This document shows, piece by piece, positions 55,096-64,000 of a DNA stretch of 64,000 nt (position 1 is the stretch's first letter; every line of letters begins with the position of its first letter). Made by a program: the position numbers and the translations under genes. Source of the stretch: JBBIJO01 sp037445895 (GTDB lineage: Bacteria > Bacteroidota > Ignavibacteria > Kapaibacteriales > UBA2268); NCBI GenBank assembly GCA_037445895.1, contig JBBIJO010000002.1:1-64000 (forward strand). Reading direction: 5' to 3'. A model generated the notes under the pieces. That model had not been told where the DNA came from. It did not search any database and saw only the letters and a program-made list of their open reading frames with translations.

Positions 55096-56706
55096 TTATT
55101 CCTCCTTTAATTGTTGTAAAGGTTGCAATCGAAGATCAACTTCTCGGGGTTTTTCGCCTTTCATAACGAGAGCATTCCCAACCATTTCATGGACTCCACC
55201 AACTTCTAATCCAGGAACCCAGTATTCGAAAAGCGGAGGTAATGTCGCTTTATCAATGGCACATATACATAGGCAAATATTAACGCCGTTCCTATCGTGA
55301 ACAAATTTTGCGGCATTGGCTCGCGGGAATCCGCCACGCATACGCATTTCAAAATTTTCCTCAGTTCCAAGACCCGCACCACTCCCACAACAAAACGTTT
55401 GCTCGCGTATGGTATTATCGGGCATTTCAGTAAATTTATTCATTACACTCTTAATAATATAGCGGGGTTCTTCGAGCAATCCCATCGCTCTCGACGGATT
55501 ACAGGAATCGTGGAATGTTGCATGCCAATGGTCATTACGAGATTTATCGAGTTTGATTTTATTATAATAAATTAAATCTGCGGTAAACTCGCAAATATGG
55601 ACCATTTTGGTAGATTTGGCATTCTTAAAAATAGTTCCAGTAATTGGAGATTTAGGAATCTCGAGAAAGTTTGCTGGTCCATTCATAGTATCCATATATT
55701 GATGTAGAACCCGCCACATATGTCCGCACTCTCCTCCGAGAATCCATTTAACTTTTAACCTTTTTGCTTCTGCATAAATTTTGTTGTTCAAACGTTTCAT
55801 TAAATCGTGCGAAACAAACGAACCAAAGTTCCCTCCTTCGGATGCATAAGTGCTGAATGTGTAATCCAATCCAATTTCGTGAAACAACATCATATAGCCA
55901 AGTAAAGTATAATAATGGGGTGTTCCGAAATAATCTGCCGAAGGAACAACAAAAAGTATTTCGGCGCCTTTCCTATTAATTGGTAAATCAACTTTGATAC
56001 CCGTAATTTCTTTGATGTCGTCAACAGCCATTTCAAGGCTATCTTTTACCCCATGCGGCTGTATTCCTAAATGATTACCCGTTCGATACGAGTTTTTGAT
56101 TGGGGTCATAACCCAATCAATATTGACTCCGATGAGATTCATCATCTCTCGAGCTAAAAGGGTAATTTCGGCTGTATCAATTCCATAAGGGCAAAAAACT
56201 GAACATCGCCTGCATTGGGTGCATTGATAGAAATAATAGAACCATTCGCGTAGGACATCGAAGGTAAGATCGCGGGCACCAACCATTTTACCCATTATTT
56301 TGCCAGCAGTAGTGAACTCCCTTCTGTAAATAGAGCGAAGCAATTCTGCGCGAAGAACAGGCATATTTTTCGGATCGCCGGAGCCAAGAAAAAAGTGGCA
56401 TTTATCTGCACAAGCCCCACAACGAACGCAAATATCCATAAACAGTTTTAATGAACGAAATTTCTCGAGCCTTTCACGGAATCCTTCCAAGATTATATCT
56501 CGCCAATTTTCTGGTAGTTTCCACTCGCTGTCAGTCGGTTGCCATTTTCTTGGATTTGGTTGGTCAAGGTAAATCAAAGCATCTTCGCTACCAGCGTAAT
56601 TAAATGTTCCTTTTTTAAATTCAACGGGAAACTCCATCCAATTTGTGAGTTGCTTTGTCAAATTGATTGATTTTGTTAGTTCTTCCGGTTTAATTTTAAT
56701 CGACAT
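55096..56706 (-). CDS. dsrK: DsrK-like HdrD-family iron-sulfur protein
   Basis: 536 aa. Two [4Fe-4S] motifs, CVRCGACADKC and CTQCRRCSVFCPYG, then two CCG-type domains (GGECGHMWRVL; HDSCNPSRAMG; TFCCGSGAGLG) that bind the noncubane cluster of HdrD/DsrK enzymes. It probably reacts with a disulfide or, in sulfur metabolism, the DsrC trisulfide on the cytoplasmic face, exchanging electrons with DsrM. DsrC and DsrAB are not in the window. Confidence 0.88.
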   Translation of the reverse strand: MSIKIKPEELTKSINLTKQLTNWMEFPVEFKKGTFNYAGSEDALIYLDQPNPRKWQPTDSEWKLPENWRDIILEGFRERLEKFRSLKLFMDICVRCGACADKCHFFLGSGDPKNMPVLRAELLRSIYRREFTTAGKIMGKMVGARDLTFDVLREWFYYFYQCTQCRRCSVFCPYGIDTAEITLLAREMMNLIGVNIDWVMTPIKNSYRTGNHLGIQPHGVKDSLEMAVDDIKEITGIKVDLPINRKGAEILFVVPSADYFGTPHYYTLLGYMMLFHEIGLDYTFSTYASEGGNFGSFVSHDLMKRLNNKIYAEAKRLKVKWILGGECGHMWRVLHQYMDTMNGPANFLEIPKSPITGTIFKNAKSTKMVHICEFTADLIYYNKIKLDKSRNDHWHATFHDSCNPSRAMGLLEEPRYIIKSVMNKFTEMPDNTIREQTFCCGSGAGLGTEENFEMRMRGGFPRANAAKFVHDRNGVNICLCICAIDKATLPPLFEYWVPGLEVGGVHEMVGNALVMKGEKPREVDLRLQPLQQLKEE

Positions 56707-56708
56707 TC

Positions 56709-57713
56709 CTATTCCTCCTTTTCGACTGGGATACCTGCTGAAATCATTTTACTACGAAATTCGTTCTCGTATTCTTCGTAAGTATGGACAGGAAGTTCTG
56801 GATTCCAGGGATTGATATGCCGTCTCGCTCGACTATTGTTTGCAAGATTTCTCGTAGGACTAAGAAACACTCCGCCAAGATGGACGAGTTTGCTCATTGG
56901 AAAATAAATCAACAAACTACAAACAAACGTAAAGTGTATCATAAAAATCGAACTTAATTTACTCAAAGTGTCGTCTGTGATTGGTTGGAACGACAATATC
57001 GAAATGGTGAATTCCTTCACCGCAACAAGGTCGGTTTTAAAGAAGTAACGTATTAATATTCCGGTCGCAGCAATCCCAAAAATCAATAACAATGGAAAAT
57101 AGTCCGAAGGCAAAGAAATTGTCTTTACTTTGCTATCGAAAATCCTTCTAAAAAACAAATAAGTAAGTCCAACAACTATAAGAACATCGGTAATATAAAT
57201 AATTGGGAGTCCAACTTGGAAAAAGCCATCTATACTTTGAAGAAAAGGAACAAACGACGGAATGGGTTCTGTGAAAAATCTAAAATGGCGAAGGAAAATG
57301 ATTAAGAATGACCAATGAAAAGCAAGACTCAAACCCCAAAGCCATTTGTCGGTAGAGTATACGAGTTTTTGATTGTTTTTAATCGAAGCTCGTGTGTTGC
57401 GGAATAATGAGCGGAACAAAAGAATTTCCAAAGCCATTCTTCCAATGACTCCGAGAGCCGAACTCGGGTTGTCGAGTTTGTTTTGCCAAATCCAATTGTG
57501 CGATTTTTGTTGCCCACAAGTTGTTGGAATTCGAAATGGAACTGGTGAGCGTGCCCAACGAACAATGCGAACAATCATACCAACAATAAAAATGGCAAAA
57601 GCAAAGTATGGTAGAATTTGAGCAAATGGATATTTCATAAAAGGAAAGATTCCAGCCATCCAACCTAAGACAAGAATAATAAAAGCAGACAATAGCGAAA
57701 TACCAATTCCCAT
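56709..57713 (-). CDS. dsrM: DsrM-like cytochrome b membrane subunit
   Basis: 334 aa. Five or six transmembrane helices with NarI-like haem ligands (AFHWSFLIIFLRHFRFF). Landmarks of the DsrM group are FRIPTTCGQQKSHNWIW near residue 62 and LSPTRNLANNSRARRHINPWN near residue 292. It exchanges electrons between menaquinone and the DsrK subunit. 2 bp upstream of dsrK. Confidence 0.87.
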   Translation of the reverse strand: MGIGISLLSAFIILVLGWMAGIFPFMKYPFAQILPYFAFAIFIVGMIVRIVRWARSPVPFRIPTTCGQQKSHNWIWQNKLDNPSSALGVIGRMALEILLFRSLFRNTRASIKNNQKLVYSTDKWLWGLSLAFHWSFLIIFLRHFRFFTEPIPSFVPFLQSIDGFFQVGLPIIYITDVLIVVGLTYLFFRRIFDSKVKTISLPSDYFPLLLIFGIAATGILIRYFFKTDLVAVKEFTISILSFQPITDDTLSKLSSIFMIHFTFVCSLLIYFPMSKLVHLGGVFLSPTRNLANNSRARRHINPWNPELPVHTYEEYENEFRSKMISAGIPVEKEE

Positions 57714-57715
57714 AA

Positions 57716-58243
57716 TTAAGTATCGGTTTTATTTACATAATTGTTTCCTTTTGAATAACGTTCGTTAAGACGTTCGACAATTTTTCCATAGCGATGCTTA
57801 ATCTCATCTCTTTGAATTTCGATAATTCGTTTGTGTATGTCGGAATATATTTCGAAAAGGATATAATTACAAGAATTAATCAGTTCTATTGTTAGCGAAA
57901 TTTCCTTCTTATCGAGATTGGGTTGTAAATTAGAAACAAGTTTTTCCCATATAAATTCAAAGATATTTACTTCTTTTAGACTTGCTGGTTGTTGAACTAA
58001 TCGAATTTTAAGAACTTCCTCCAACGCATTCCGAAATCCTATTGAATCGAAGTTTTGATTGACAAGGCAATCGAAAATTAAACTTATATTATTAAATAGG
58101 GAATAACCTACTGGATTTGTAAATTGCTGGCTAACATCATTAAAATATTTTCTCGAAGATTCTGGATAAACGCTAATAATCCATTCAAACCATTCGTTTA
58201 ATAGAGATTGTTTGTTGTTTTTTAAATACTCTACCGAAGTCAT
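57716..58243 (-). CDS. RsbRD N-terminal domain protein, first gene of the dsrMKJO operon
   Basis: 175 aa. LKNNKQSLLNEWFEWIISVYPESSRKYF and FTNPVGYSLFNNISLIFDCL fit the RsbRD_N (globin-like sensor) domain, and the C-terminus is charged (IEIQRDEIKHRYGKIVERL). The same kind of gene precedes dsrMKJOP in sulfate reducers, so it probably senses or regulates the complex. It ends 2 bp before dsrM. Confidence 0.75.
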   Translation of the reverse strand: MTSVEYLKNNKQSLLNEWFEWIISVYPESSRKYFNDVSQQFTNPVGYSLFNNISLIFDCLVNQNFDSIGFRNALEEVLKIRLVQQPASLKEVNIFEFIWEKLVSNLQPNLDKKEISLTIELINSCNYILFEIYSDIHKRIIEIQRDEIKHRYGKIVERLNERYSKGNNYVNKTDT

Positions 58244-58416
58244 TCAATTTCCATATTTTATCCAATGCCAATTTACGATGAGTGCCCAAAATAGCCGATT
58301 CCTTTTTATTCTTTTGTATAAGATTTGTTGATAGTTCAATCAAATTTCATTCAATACAACGAATAAATGAGTAAAATTTGTTAATTTTGTGGAAGTTTTA
58401 AAAAAAAATTTAGAAT

Positions 58417-59889
58417 ATGTTTTTTGAAGATAAGATAGTTGGCGAAGGTCTAACTTACGACGATGTTCTTCTTGTGCCTCGATATTCAGAAGTTTTACCT
58501 CGCGAAACCGAATTACAAACCCGATTAACAGAAGCAATCACCTTAAATATTCCCATCCTAAGTGCTGCTATGGATACTGTAACCGAAGCAAATATGGCTA
58601 TTGCCATTGCTCGCGAAGGTGGGCTTGGGGTAATCCACAAAAATATGACTACTGATGAACAGATTGATAACGTTGATCGTGTGAAGCGTTCCGAAAGTGG
58701 GATGATACTCAATCCAATTACTTTGACTGCCAATAAGACAGTTCGCGAAGCATTAGAGTTGATGTCGAAATTTCATATCTCGGGTATTCCAATTGTTGAC
58801 GGTAATAAAAAATTAATAGGAATTGTTACCAATAGAGACTTACGTTTCAACCCAGATTTGGAATTGCCTATTATCAAAGTAATGACAAAAGATAATTTAA
58901 TCACTGTTCCCATTGGGACAACCCTCGAAGAAGCCGAAAGAATTTTGCAAGAGCATAGGATTGAGAAACTCCCGGTTGTTGATGAAAATTTTGAACTTAA
59001 GGGATTAATCACTGTAAAAGATATTCAAAAGAAAAAAATGCATCCTTTCGCTTGTAAGGATGAACTTGGGAGATTACGCGTTGGTGCGGCTGTTGGCGTT
59101 ACAAGCGAAACCTTGGAACGAGTCGAGGCTCTAAAATCGGTCGATGTTGATGTGATCTTCATTGATACAGCCCATGCTCATTCCAAGGGAGTTATTGAAA
59201 CAATTAAAAAGATAAAATCGAAGTTCCCCGAAATTCAATTAATTGCTGGCAATATAGGGACTACCGAAGCAGCCGAAGATTTAATTCGCGTTGGTGTTGA
59301 TGGCATTAAAGTTGGGATAGGACCCGGTTCGATTTGTACAACTCGTGTAGTTGCTGGCATTGGAATCCCACAGTTAACCGCAATTTTTAATGTTGCCAAA
59401 GTAGCGGAACCTGCCGGAATACCAGTAATTGCCGATGGTGGAATAAAACAAACAGGAGATGTCGCAAAAGCGATTGCTGCCGGTGCCAACTCGGTTATGA
59501 TAGGGAATCTCTTCGCTGGCCACGAGGAAAGCCCCGGCGAAAAAATTCTTTACGAAGGACGAGCCTATAAAATTTATCGTGGAATGGGTTCATTAGAAGC
59601 TATGAAGAAAGGTTCAGCCGATCGTTATTTCCAAGATGCCGAAGACGAAATTACCAAGCTTGTCCCCGAAGGTATCGAAGGACGCGTTCCATACAAAGGA
59701 AATGTTGCCGATACAATCTTCCAAATTGTTGGCGGGATTCGTTCCGCTCTTGGTTATTGTGGATGTAGAAATCTGGACGAATTAAGAAAATATGGAAAAT
59801 TTATACGAATAACAGATGCCGGTTTGCGCGAGTCGCATCCACACGACGTTAGTATTACAAAGGAATCACCGAACTATTTTGTTAAATAA
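58417..59889 (+). CDS. guaB: Inosine-5'-monophosphate dehydrogenase
   Basis: 490 aa. TYDDVLLVPRYSEVLP at the N-terminus, a paired CBS (Bateman) insertion around residues 95-200, then the (beta/alpha)8 barrel with catalytic Cys307 in GPGSICTTRVVAG and the flap GMGSLEAM. Converts IMP to XMP with NAD+, the first step to GMP. Divergent from the dsr-like operon over 173 bp. Confidence 0.95.
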   Translation: MFFEDKIVGEGLTYDDVLLVPRYSEVLPRETELQTRLTEAITLNIPILSAAMDTVTEANMAIAIAREGGLGVIHKNMTTDEQIDNVDRVKRSESGMILNPITLTANKTVREALELMSKFHISGIPIVDGNKKLIGIVTNRDLRFNPDLELPIIKVMTKDNLITVPIGTTLEEAERILQEHRIEKLPVVDENFELKGLITVKDIQKKKMHPFACKDELGRLRVGAAVGVTSETLERVEALKSVDVDVIFIDTAHAHSKGVIETIKKIKSKFPEIQLIAGNIGTTEAAEDLIRVGVDGIKVGIGPGSICTTRVVAGIGIPQLTAIFNVAKVAEPAGIPVIADGGIKQTGDVAKAIAAGANSVMIGNLFAGHEESPGEKILYEGRAYKIYRGMGSLEAMKKGSADRYFQDAEDEITKLVPEGIEGRVPYKGNVADTIFQIVGGIRSALGYCGCRNLDELRKYGKFIRITDAGLRESHPHDVSITKESPNYFVK

Positions 59890-59913
59890 TTTTTGTATAA
59901 CAAAAGGTGTTTT

Positions 59914-61044
59914 ATGGCAAAACAAACTACCGAATTAAACTCTGTGAATTATCCCGACCGGATGGAACAACGACTTGTTCAAATTAAATTTCGTATCAAT
60001 GAATTGAAAGTTGATGGTCTATATGTCAACTTTCTGCCTAATATTAGGTACTTGACTAATTTTTCTGGTTCCGAAGCCCATCTAATAATCTTAAAAAATG
60101 AGATTTTATTCTTCACCGATGATCGTTACGAAGAACAAGTTGCTACCGAACTTTATCCTTTGCAAAACTTAAGCGTTCATATAACTCGCGATATATGGCA
60201 ATATTGCATCGAAAAGAAATTGTTCAAAAGCAAAGGTATTTCCCATCTTGCTTTCGAAGCCGATAGGTATAGCTATGCCGATGCGATTAACACCAGAAGT
60301 ATTATTCGACCGGTGAAATTTAAACCAGCCACCTCGATTGTCGAACCTTTCACAATGCCAAAAGCCTCGCAGGAACTCGAATACATCAAACAAGCTTGCC
60401 AAATTTCCGAAAAGGTTTTCGATGCAGTTTTAAAGAACTTCAAAGTCGGTATGACCGAAAAGGAACTTGCAGCTGAAATTGTCTATATTTCGCGAAAATT
60501 AGGTTCCGAAGGCGAGCATTTCCCGACCATCGTAGTTAGCGGTAAAAGAAGTTCGCTACCCCACGGAAGTCCAAGCAATAAGCCAATTAAGAACAACGAT
60601 ATTGTTACTATCGACTTTGGCTGCGTTGTCAATGGGTTCGGTAGCGATATTACAAGGGTTTTTGCCGTTGGAAAAGCTACGAAAGAACAGACAACAATTT
60701 ACCGATTACTCAACGAAGCAAAAGAAAAGGCTATTGAAAAAATTCGTCCCTTTGTAAATGGCAAACTGGTCGATAGCGAAGCCCGTTCTTTAATAAAAAA
60801 GGCAGGCTATGGGAATAACTTCCAACATTCGCTTGGACACGGAATCGGCATCCGAGCCCACGAGCTACCTTTGATTACCTTCCGTTTAGACGACCAAATT
60901 ATTCCCGAAGGATGTGTGCTCGCTATTGAACCCGGTGTGTATATTCCTAATAAATACGGTCTTCGATTAGAAGACGATGTTTACGTTGCACGCGATGGGG
61001 CTAAGCACCTTACTAATGCTCCAAAAGAAATTCCAATTATTTAA
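59914..61044 (+). CDS. Xaa-Pro aminopeptidase (M24 metallopeptidase)
   Basis: 376 aa from the ATG at 59914 (the longer frame adds seven unlikely residues). Creatinase N-terminal domain, then the pita-bread fold with metal ligands Asp and Asp in TIDFGCVVNGFGSDITRVF, His in HSLGHGIGIRAHE, Glu in AIEPGVY and Glu in LRLEDDVYV. Removes N-terminal residues preceding proline. Starts 25 bp after guaB. Confidence 0.9.
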   Translation: MAKQTTELNSVNYPDRMEQRLVQIKFRINELKVDGLYVNFLPNIRYLTNFSGSEAHLIILKNEILFFTDDRYEEQVATELYPLQNLSVHITRDIWQYCIEKKLFKSKGISHLAFEADRYSYADAINTRSIIRPVKFKPATSIVEPFTMPKASQELEYIKQACQISEKVFDAVLKNFKVGMTEKELAAEIVYISRKLGSEGEHFPTIVVSGKRSSLPHGSPSNKPIKNNDIVTIDFGCVVNGFGSDITRVFAVGKATKEQTTIYRLLNEAKEKAIEKIRPFVNGKLVDSEARSLIKKAGYGNNFQHSLGHGIGIRAHELPLITFRLDDQIIPEGCVLAIEPGVYIPNKYGLRLEDDVYVARDGAKHLTNAPKEIPII

Positions 61045-61080
61045 GAAAATATTTCTGTTTAATAGACATATCCGATGTAA

Positions 61081-62340
61081 ATGGGTGAACATAATGTTCT
61101 AGTAATTTCTTATTACTTTCCCCCTATGGGGCTTAGCGGTGTTCAACGAACTCTAAAATTTGTTAAGTATTTACCGGATTTTGGATGGAATCCAATAATT
61201 TTAACTACTCAACCGAAGAGCTACTATGCATTCGATGATGAATTGGAACACGAGGTTCAATCTCTCGGCGTTAAAATCTATCGGACTTCGTCCACCCGAA
61301 GCGAAAGAAAAAAAATTAAAAAGTTTCCTTCGAATTATTTGTTTCAAAACTTTGGACGATTGTTGCTAAATTTCTTCCTTCAACCCGATACGAAAATTTC
61401 TTGGCGTAAAAGAGCATTAGACTTAGGAGAACGAATCATTAAAGCAAATCCAATTGATGTTATCTATGCCACTGCACCTCCGTTTACCGATTTTCTAATT
61501 GCTCGCGATTTATCGCGAAAGTTCGATAAACCATTTGTCATTGACTATCGCGATGTGTGGGTCGATAATCCTTTTCAGCTTTACCCAACTTTTTTTCATA
61601 AAAGTTTTTCGAGAAAATTAGAGGAAAATGTTCTTAAAGAAACTGAAAAGATTATTGTTACTTATCGAGGAATAAAAGATATTTTGCTTACGAAGTATAG
61701 GTTCCTTAAAAGCCAGGATATTATGATAATTCCCCACGGCTACGATGCCGAAGATTTCAACTCGGTTAGTAATATTATGCCCGACACCAAAAAATTTGTC
61801 GTTACACATTCCGGATTGTTCCAAGACAACAGAAATCCAAAATATTTCTTAAAAGCATTTTCCCGATTTATTCGCACCAGAGACGATGGAATTCCAAAGG
61901 AAGCTTGGTTCATTGGAATTATGCGAAAATCGCATCTTCGATATATTCGAACTTACGATTTGGAAACCAATGTTAAACTTTTTGGTTATAAACCACACAA
62001 AGATATAATTCAAATTTTGAAGCAATCCACTCTCCTTTGGCTAATGTTCGAGGATACAATTCGTTCACCGGGAAAATTATATGAGTATTTTGGAGCTCAA
62101 AAACCTATACTAATCTGTGCCCCCGATGGTTATATGAAACGCCTTGCCTTGGAATCGCAATCCGCCATTGCGGTAGAGCCTCGCGACGTCGACGGAATTC
62201 AGCAAGCCTTAAATACTTTCTATGATATGTGGCTCCAGTCGGCTCTTCCAATCCCTACGCGAGAATTTATTGAACAATTCGATAGGAAAAAACTCACACA
62301 AGAATTGGCAAAACAATTATCATTATCGAGCAATTTGTAA
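61081..62340 (+). CDS. Glycosyltransferase, GT4-like
   Basis: 419 aa. Two Rossmann-like halves: VLVISYYFPPMGLSGVQRTLKFVKYLP at the N-terminus, and VVTHSGLFQDNRNPKYFLKAFSRF, LFGYKPHKDI and SPGKLYEYFGAQKPILICAPDG in the C-terminal half. This is a GT-B enzyme of the kind used for extracellular polysaccharide or LPS; acceptor unknown. Confidence 0.82.
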   Translation: MGEHNVLVISYYFPPMGLSGVQRTLKFVKYLPDFGWNPIILTTQPKSYYAFDDELEHEVQSLGVKIYRTSSTRSERKKIKKFPSNYLFQNFGRLLLNFFLQPDTKISWRKRALDLGERIIKANPIDVIYATAPPFTDFLIARDLSRKFDKPFVIDYRDVWVDNPFQLYPTFFHKSFSRKLEENVLKETEKIIVTYRGIKDILLTKYRFLKSQDIMIIPHGYDAEDFNSVSNIMPDTKKFVVTHSGLFQDNRNPKYFLKAFSRFIRTRDDGIPKEAWFIGIMRKSHLRYIRTYDLETNVKLFGYKPHKDIIQILKQSTLLWLMFEDTIRSPGKLYEYFGAQKPILICAPDGYMKRLALESQSAIAVEPRDVDGIQQALNTFYDMWLQSALPIPTREFIEQFDRKKLTQELAKQLSLSSNL

Positions 62341-62422
62341 CTAAAATTTTAAATTAATTTTGAAATACTTTCGTTTATGTTTTTTTACTAATTATGTTTG
62401 TTTTACTTTAACAGGAGGTTAT

Positions 62423-63343
62423 ATGAAGTGGAAAACTTTGTCTCTAATTATTTCACTCGCTACCTTATTGTTCTTTTTTAATGCTTGCGAAGAAACAACC
62501 ACAACAACAGAAACTCCAATTCCAGCAGCACCAGACAGCTTGAAAGCAACTTCAATTAACGATTCAACTGTGAGATTGTTATGGAAATTGTCGCCCGACG
62601 ACAACAAAGATTATTTCAAAGGTTACGTTCTTTATATTACCCCAGGTGCATTTCAACCTAAAGCAATTGCCAAAGGAACTACACTCTTCGAGGTTACGGG
62701 ATTGAGCGCGGGGGTAATCTACACATTTGAATTGAAAGCAATCAACACCGAGGATAAGGAAAGCAACACAAGCACCAAAATCCTATGGTCTCCTGCTTTT
62801 CGTTTTGTAACCAACGTTAATAACGAACCTATTCGCATTTACGAAACTGCTTCTCAATTCGGTAGCGGGCTTCAACTTTACAATCCAAACGAAGAGAAAC
62901 CCAAAACTTTGAAAGTTGCAAGCGGTGAATTTTGGAACTTAGGACTCTACACCAAAGGAACAGAGCAAAGCGTTTATACTGCAACTTATATTTCGAATAA
63001 CAATCTGTATAATTTCCCTGTTCCCCCCTCTTCGGTAACCGAAATAAGCGAAGACATATTTTTAACTAACAATTTAGATAATGTTTTCGATAGCCAAGCA
63101 CTTAGCGCTCGGAATTTCAGTTCAAATTATTACATTGATTTAACTGACTCAGATTACCGAAACGGCGTTGTTATAATCGTTCGAACTAAACCCCAAGGAC
63201 AAACCGACTGGAATTATGCGAAAGTTTTAATTAAACCAGGGATAAGTGGTTTATTGCAAGGAACTGCCGACAATCGATATATCGAGTGCGTAGTTTCTTA
63301 TCAAAAGACCCCCGGTGTTCCTTATGCCAAACCTATTCAATAA
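62423..63343 (+). CDS. Fibronectin type III domain lipoprotein
   Basis: 306 aa from the ATG at 62423, 6 nt after AGGAGG. Lipobox FFFNAC, a Thr-rich linker (EETTTTTETPIP), one FN3 domain (APDSLKATSINDSTVRLLWKLS to the Ser/Thr end near residue 125), then a beta-rich domain of unknown type. An outer-membrane or surface lipoprotein; no function assigned. Confidence 0.78.
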   Translation: MKWKTLSLIISLATLLFFFNACEETTTTTETPIPAAPDSLKATSINDSTVRLLWKLSPDDNKDYFKGYVLYITPGAFQPKAIAKGTTLFEVTGLSAGVIYTFELKAINTEDKESNTSTKILWSPAFRFVTNVNNEPIRIYETASQFGSGLQLYNPNEEKPKTLKVASGEFWNLGLYTKGTEQSVYTATYISNNNLYNFPVPPSSVTEISEDIFLTNNLDNVFDSQALSARNFSSNYYIDLTDSDYRNGVVIIVRTKPQGQTDWNYAKVLIKPGISGLLQGTADNRYIECVVSYQKTPGVPYAKPIQ

Positions 63344-63362
63344 CAAAATGTGGAGTCGGAAA

Positions 63363-63830
63363 ATGAAAAAACTTTCTGTTTTAGGAATTATATTGGGGCT
63401 TTTGCTGAGCACCGCGACTTTGCTCGCACAGGAAGCAAAAAAGAAAACTATTGCTCCAAAGGCTAAAATCGAAACCACAGAAAAAAAAGAGGAACAAAAA
63501 AGTCGAACCGAAACCACAACTCCCAAAAAGAAAAGTGGCAAACCGATTAAAGGGCGTGTTATTAGTTTAAGTAAATTCATTCTCGACAAAAAGGGCACTG
63601 TTAGCAAAGACGAAGCGATGAAGGAAGCCGAGGACGGTAAGCCAATTGTCTTCTTAGTTGGCGAAGGAGCAAAAGCAAAAATATACTTTGTCTTCAACGA
63701 AGATGGTTCGTTTGCAGGAAAAAAGTTAGCAAAATTTGCTTCGAACAAATTCGTTGGTATCGTTGGAACAACCAAAGTAGTGAACGGAGTTAATATAATT
63801 GTCGCCGAAATGATTGAGTCGATGGATTAA
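63363..63830 (+). CDS. Small secreted lysine-rich protein of unknown function
   Basis: 155 aa from the ATG at 63363. Signal peptide (LGIILGLLLSTATLLAQ), ~45 residues very rich in Lys/Glu/Thr, then GKPIKGRVISLSKFILDKKGTVS and a globular C-terminus (VFLVGEGAKAKIYFVFNEDG). No family recognised; the C-terminal half resembles small beta-fold proteins. The next element is an intrinsic terminator 9 bp after the stop, so it ends a transcription unit. Confidence 0.6.
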   Translation: MKKLSVLGIILGLLLSTATLLAQEAKKKTIAPKAKIETTEKKEEQKSRTETTTPKKKSGKPIKGRVISLSKFILDKKGTVSKDEAMKEAEDGKPIVFLVGEGAKAKIYFVFNEDGSFAGKKLAKFASNKFVGIVGTTKVVNGVNIIVAEMIESMD

Positions 63831-63838
63831 ATACTTTC

Positions 63839-63872
63839 GAGCCACAAGGTAGCTGCCTTGTGGCTCTTTTTT
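63839..63872 (+). terminator. Intrinsic terminator
   Basis: Eleven-bp perfect stem GAGCCACAAGG / CCTTGTGGCTC, 6-nt loop, followed by TTTTTT. A very strong terminator after the secreted protein gene. Confidence 0.88.
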
Positions 63873-63880
63873 GATTGCTT

Positions 63881-64000
63881 ATGGAAAAACATATCGAAGA
63901 AATAACCAAGATGCTCGGGGTTGAACCCGAACAAAAAGAAAATGTTTGGACGTGGAAAATTGTTGACCAAGAAACCAAACAAATGATTTTTCTCTCTTTG
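63881..64000 (+). CDS. Truncated gene at the window edge, unidentified
   Basis: 40 codons from the ATG at 63881, starting EKHIEEITKMLGVEPEQ and running off the window. Acidic N-terminus with no recognisable motif. It starts 8 bp after the terminator stem's T-run. Confidence 0.5.
   Translation, partial: MEKHIEEITKMLGVEPEQKENVWTWKIVDQETKQMIFLSL

Noticed and set aside
1..64000. tRNA, rRNA or CRISPR arrays
   Set aside because: No cloverleaf-like sequences ending in CCA and no regularly spaced repeats could be found by reading.

Overview
The window reads as part of a low-GC genome or MAG scaffold from the Bacteroidota/Chlorobiota superphylum, most like a non-phototrophic Ignavibacteria/Kapabacteria-type bacterium. 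This is inferred from three large secreted proteins with type IX secretion (T9SS) C-terminal sorting domains, choice-of-anchor/Ig-like and GEVED architectures, a split-type glycine decarboxylase subunit (GcvPA), a DsrMKJO membrane complex, several multihaem cytochromes, and a few Bacteroidetes-type TAnnTTTG promoter boxes alongside strong Shine-Dalgarno sites (AAAGGAGG, TTGGAGG). No rRNA, tRNA or CRISPR array was seen. The scaffold contains one 100-N gap (41726-41825).

Layout. 1-1.85 kb: a broken transposase-like tail and a restriction-modification pair (HinP1I-type nuclease plus beta-class amino-methyltransferase). 2.1-5.3 kb: a T9SS protein with two papain-like modules. 5.6-7.3 kb: FtsI-type penicillin-binding protein. 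7.4-10.1 kb: four-subunit 2-oxoacid:ferredoxin oxidoreductase operon (Vor/Kor type), then Mn-type superoxide dismutase. 11.2-23.3 kb: two very large T9SS surface proteins and an OmpA-family protein, with a REP-like palindrome cluster between them. 23.6-30.6 kb: a six-gene electron-transfer cluster carrying 28 predicted c-type haems (lipid-tethered hexahaem protein, haem-tagged porin-like barrel, Rieske lipoprotein, monohaem c, 13-haem membrane-anchored c, and a cytochrome b/heptahaem c fusion). 30.7-37.4 kb: XerC/D-like recombinase, XseA, ArsR regulator plus sulfide:quinone oxidoreductase-like flavoprotein, STAS protein, TrmH-like methyltransferase, HydE-like radical SAM enzyme.

37.5-48 kb is an accessory region whose base composition differs from the rest: small single-gene units (VOC, DUF3788, DUF3795, RibD/DHFR-like), a His-rich secreted protein, an RND efflux pump fused in frame to its membrane-fusion protein, TolC, and a run of frameshifted genes (ArsR, DUF3788, DUF1697). 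48.2-53.8 kb is mostly housekeeping: GcvPA, DivIC/FtsB, ROK kinase, RidA, DUF5683, a lone NuoC, STAS, heptosyltransferase. 53.9-58.2 kb on the minus strand is RsbRD_N-dsrM-dsrK-dsrJ-dsrO, without dsrP. 58.4-64 kb: GuaB, M24 aminopeptidase, glycosyltransferase, FN3 lipoprotein, a small secreted protein, a strong terminator and a truncated gene.

Taken together the metabolic genes suggest an anaerobic or microaerobic, menaquinone-based lifestyle. Ferredoxin-linked 2-oxoacid oxidation supplies low-potential electrons, a quinone pool interacts with the SQR-like and DsrMK-like enzymes, and a periplasm-to-outer-membrane cytochrome chain could deliver electrons to an extracellular or periplasmic acceptor. 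That last role is inference. The 23.6-30.6 kb cytochrome module and the DsrP-less DsrMKJO complex are the best candidates for under-described biology here.
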